A stretch of 64,000 nt of DNA from contig CAWAKK010000010.1 in the NCBI GenBank assembly GCA_963782605.1, forward strand, positions 1-64,000, in the 5' to 3' direction. Made by a program: the position numbers and the translations under genes. The notes under the pieces were generated by a model that saw only the letters and a program-made list of their open reading frames with translations, made no database searches and was not told the DNA's origin. Below are positions 62,864 through 64,000 of the stretch, piece by piece. Position 1 is the first letter of the stretch. The number at the start of each line of letters is the position of its first letter. The DNA is from JBDTSW01 sp963782605. Lineage in GTDB: Bacteria > Actinomycetota > Thermoleophilia > Solirubrobacterales > 70-9.

Positions 62864-63979
62864 GTGAGTGAACTGACTCCTCAGTCAGGACCGATCGCGG
62901 TCTACGGGGCGACCGGCTACACCGGCCGTCTGGTTGCACGCGAGCTCGCCCGGCGCGGCGCCGAATTCATCCTCGCCGGGCGCAACGTGCACAAGCTCGA
63001 GATCGTCGCCGAGGACGTCGGCGGCGCCGAGACGCGGGCCGTCGAGCTCGATGACGCGAGCGGGCTGCGCGCTTTGTTCGAGCCGTGCGCCGCCGTGATC
63101 TCCTGCGCCGGTCCGTTCGTGCTTTATGGCGAGCCGGTCTTGAGCGCGGCGGTGGAGAGCTCTACGCACTACGTCGACACAACCGGGGAGCAGACGTACA
63201 TGCGCGAGGTGTTCGAGGCCTATGGCGCTCGTGCCTCGAAGCAGGGCGTCACCGCCGTGACCGCGATGGGCTTCGACTACGCCCCGGGCGACATGATCGC
63301 CGCGCTCACCGCGGCGGACATGGGTCCGCTGGACGAGATCGTCCTCGCCTACTGGACGCGCGGCTTCGGCGCGTCGCGCGGCACCACGCGCACCGCGCTC
63401 GGCATGATGAGCGCCGAGGTCGTCGAGTGGCGCGAGGGAGAGCTGCAGGCCGCGCCCCGCTCCGTGGGCCAAGGGGTCTGGGAGTTCCCGGAGCCGGTCG
63501 GTGAGCAGCGAATGGTGCGCTATCCGTCGGGTGAGCACATCACCGTGCCCCGGCACGTCGAGACACGAAACGTGAGGGCGCTTCTCAGCGCGTCCACGGT
63601 GATGCCACATCCGCGCCTCGCGCCCGCCGCGCCCGTCCTGATGCCCGCGGCTCAGCTCATGACGCGGACGCCGATGCGGCGGCTGCTCGAGGCTGGGGTT
63701 TCTCGGCTGCCCGATGGGCCGGCCGAGGACAACCGGCGCGCCTCGCAATTCACGATTGTCTGCGAGGCCACCGGGATGGATGGTCGGCGGCGCGGGATCG
63801 TCCATGGTCGCGATCCCTATGGCTTCACGGCGCGCGCGACCGTGCACGCGGCGCTGCTTTGCGCCGATCCCGCGTACGACCGCAGCGGCTCACTGGCGCC
63901 CGCGGAGGCGTTCGACTCGCAGGCGTTCATGCGGGCTATGTCGGCCGCCGGGCTCTCCTACGAGGTGACGCCCGCTTGA
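62864..63979 (+). CDS. Saccharopine dehydrogenase-like (trans-acting enoyl reductase) protein
   Basis: 371 residues. The N-terminal Rossmann motif is YGATGYTGRLVARELARRG; SCAGPFVLYGEPVLSAAV and YVDTTGEQTYMREVFEAYG follow, as in saccharopine-dehydrogenase-like proteins and mycobacterial trans-acting enoyl reductases. Such proteins bind NAD(P)H and reduce unsaturated acyl chains. GTG at 62864 is the start. Substrate unknown. It ends 21 bases before the window edge. Confidence 0.8.
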   Translation: MSELTPQSGPIAVYGATGYTGRLVARELARRGAEFILAGRNVHKLEIVAEDVGGAETRAVELDDASGLRALFEPCAAVISCAGPFVLYGEPVLSAAVESSTHYVDTTGEQTYMREVFEAYGARASKQGVTAVTAMGFDYAPGDMIAALTAADMGPLDEIVLAYWTRGFGASRGTTRTALGMMSAEVVEWREGELQAAPRSVGQGVWEFPEPVGEQRMVRYPSGEHITVPRHVETRNVRALLSASTVMPHPRLAPAAPVLMPAAQLMTRTPMRRLLEAGVSRLPDGPAEDNRRASQFTIVCEATGMDGRRRGIVHGRDPYGFTARATVHAALLCADPAYDRSGSLAPAEAFDSQAFMRAMSAAGLSYEVTPA

Positions 63980-64000
63980 GCCCGACGACCTGCCCGCTCT

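Overview
The window looks like three pieces of actinobacterial DNA joined end to end, most likely a chimeric metagenomic contig. Both joins fall inside genes. Near 2365 an NCS1 permease (right) runs in frame into a DoxX-like membrane protein (left). Near 35560 an FtsK-like ATPase read on the minus strand meets the catalytic half of a histidine kinase read on the plus strand. The pieces also differ in sequence quality. The middle one (about 2.37-35.56 kb, very GC-rich) has a frame break every few hundred bases in most genes. The right one (about 35.56-64 kb) has one clear break, in nuoG. No tRNA, rRNA, CRISPR array, insertion sequence or prophage was recognised.

Left piece (1-2365, all minus strand): a FAD/NAD(P)-dependent ferredoxin-type reductase, GTP cyclohydrolase I (folE) and the DoxX-like fragment, from an unidentified actinomycete.

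Middle piece (2365-35560, Pseudonocardia-like by gene content, which is an inference): an NCS1 permease, hydantoin racemase and GntR operon; a secreted M15-like wall protein; a DUF3616 protein; a ClpP-like protease; a Na/Ca exchanger; and a phosphofructokinase with PPi-type residues. Next is a coenzyme-B12 diol/glycerol dehydratase operon (small subunit, fused large-medium subunit, two reactivase subunits). It lies divergent from a GlcG/HbpS-like haem-binding protein, with an orphan LuxR regulator and a GAF activator beside it. Then come glmS, a tandem ABC exporter, an ABC-2 ATPase/permease pair, an SGNH hydrolase, a CU044_5270-like protein, kgd (2-oxoglutarate decarboxylase/dehydrogenase) with a DUF6104 partner, and a small protein overlapping the truncated FtsK-like ATPase.

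Right piece (35560-64000, perhaps Thermoleophilia-type, an inference): a two-component pair whose 3' ends overlap, a thioesterase, an MFS exporter, msrB, serS, a lipoprotein cytochrome c, a 4-TM protein, and then the full nuoA-N complex I operon on the plus strand. The nuo genes mostly overlap by 1-4 bases, and an alpha/beta hydrolase and a TatA-like protein sit between nuoI and nuoJ. Downstream are a nitrilase, a VOC remnant, a double-domain ThyX-like protein, membrane and small proteins, an ACT-domain gene with an internal deletion, and a saccharopine-dehydrogenase-like enoyl reductase.

Points that need most care: the joins, the B12 dehydratase locus with its fused subunit and central palindrome, the split-motif ThyX protein, an exact 26-bp repeat shared by nuoD and nuoG, and hairpin repeats beside the cytochrome gene.
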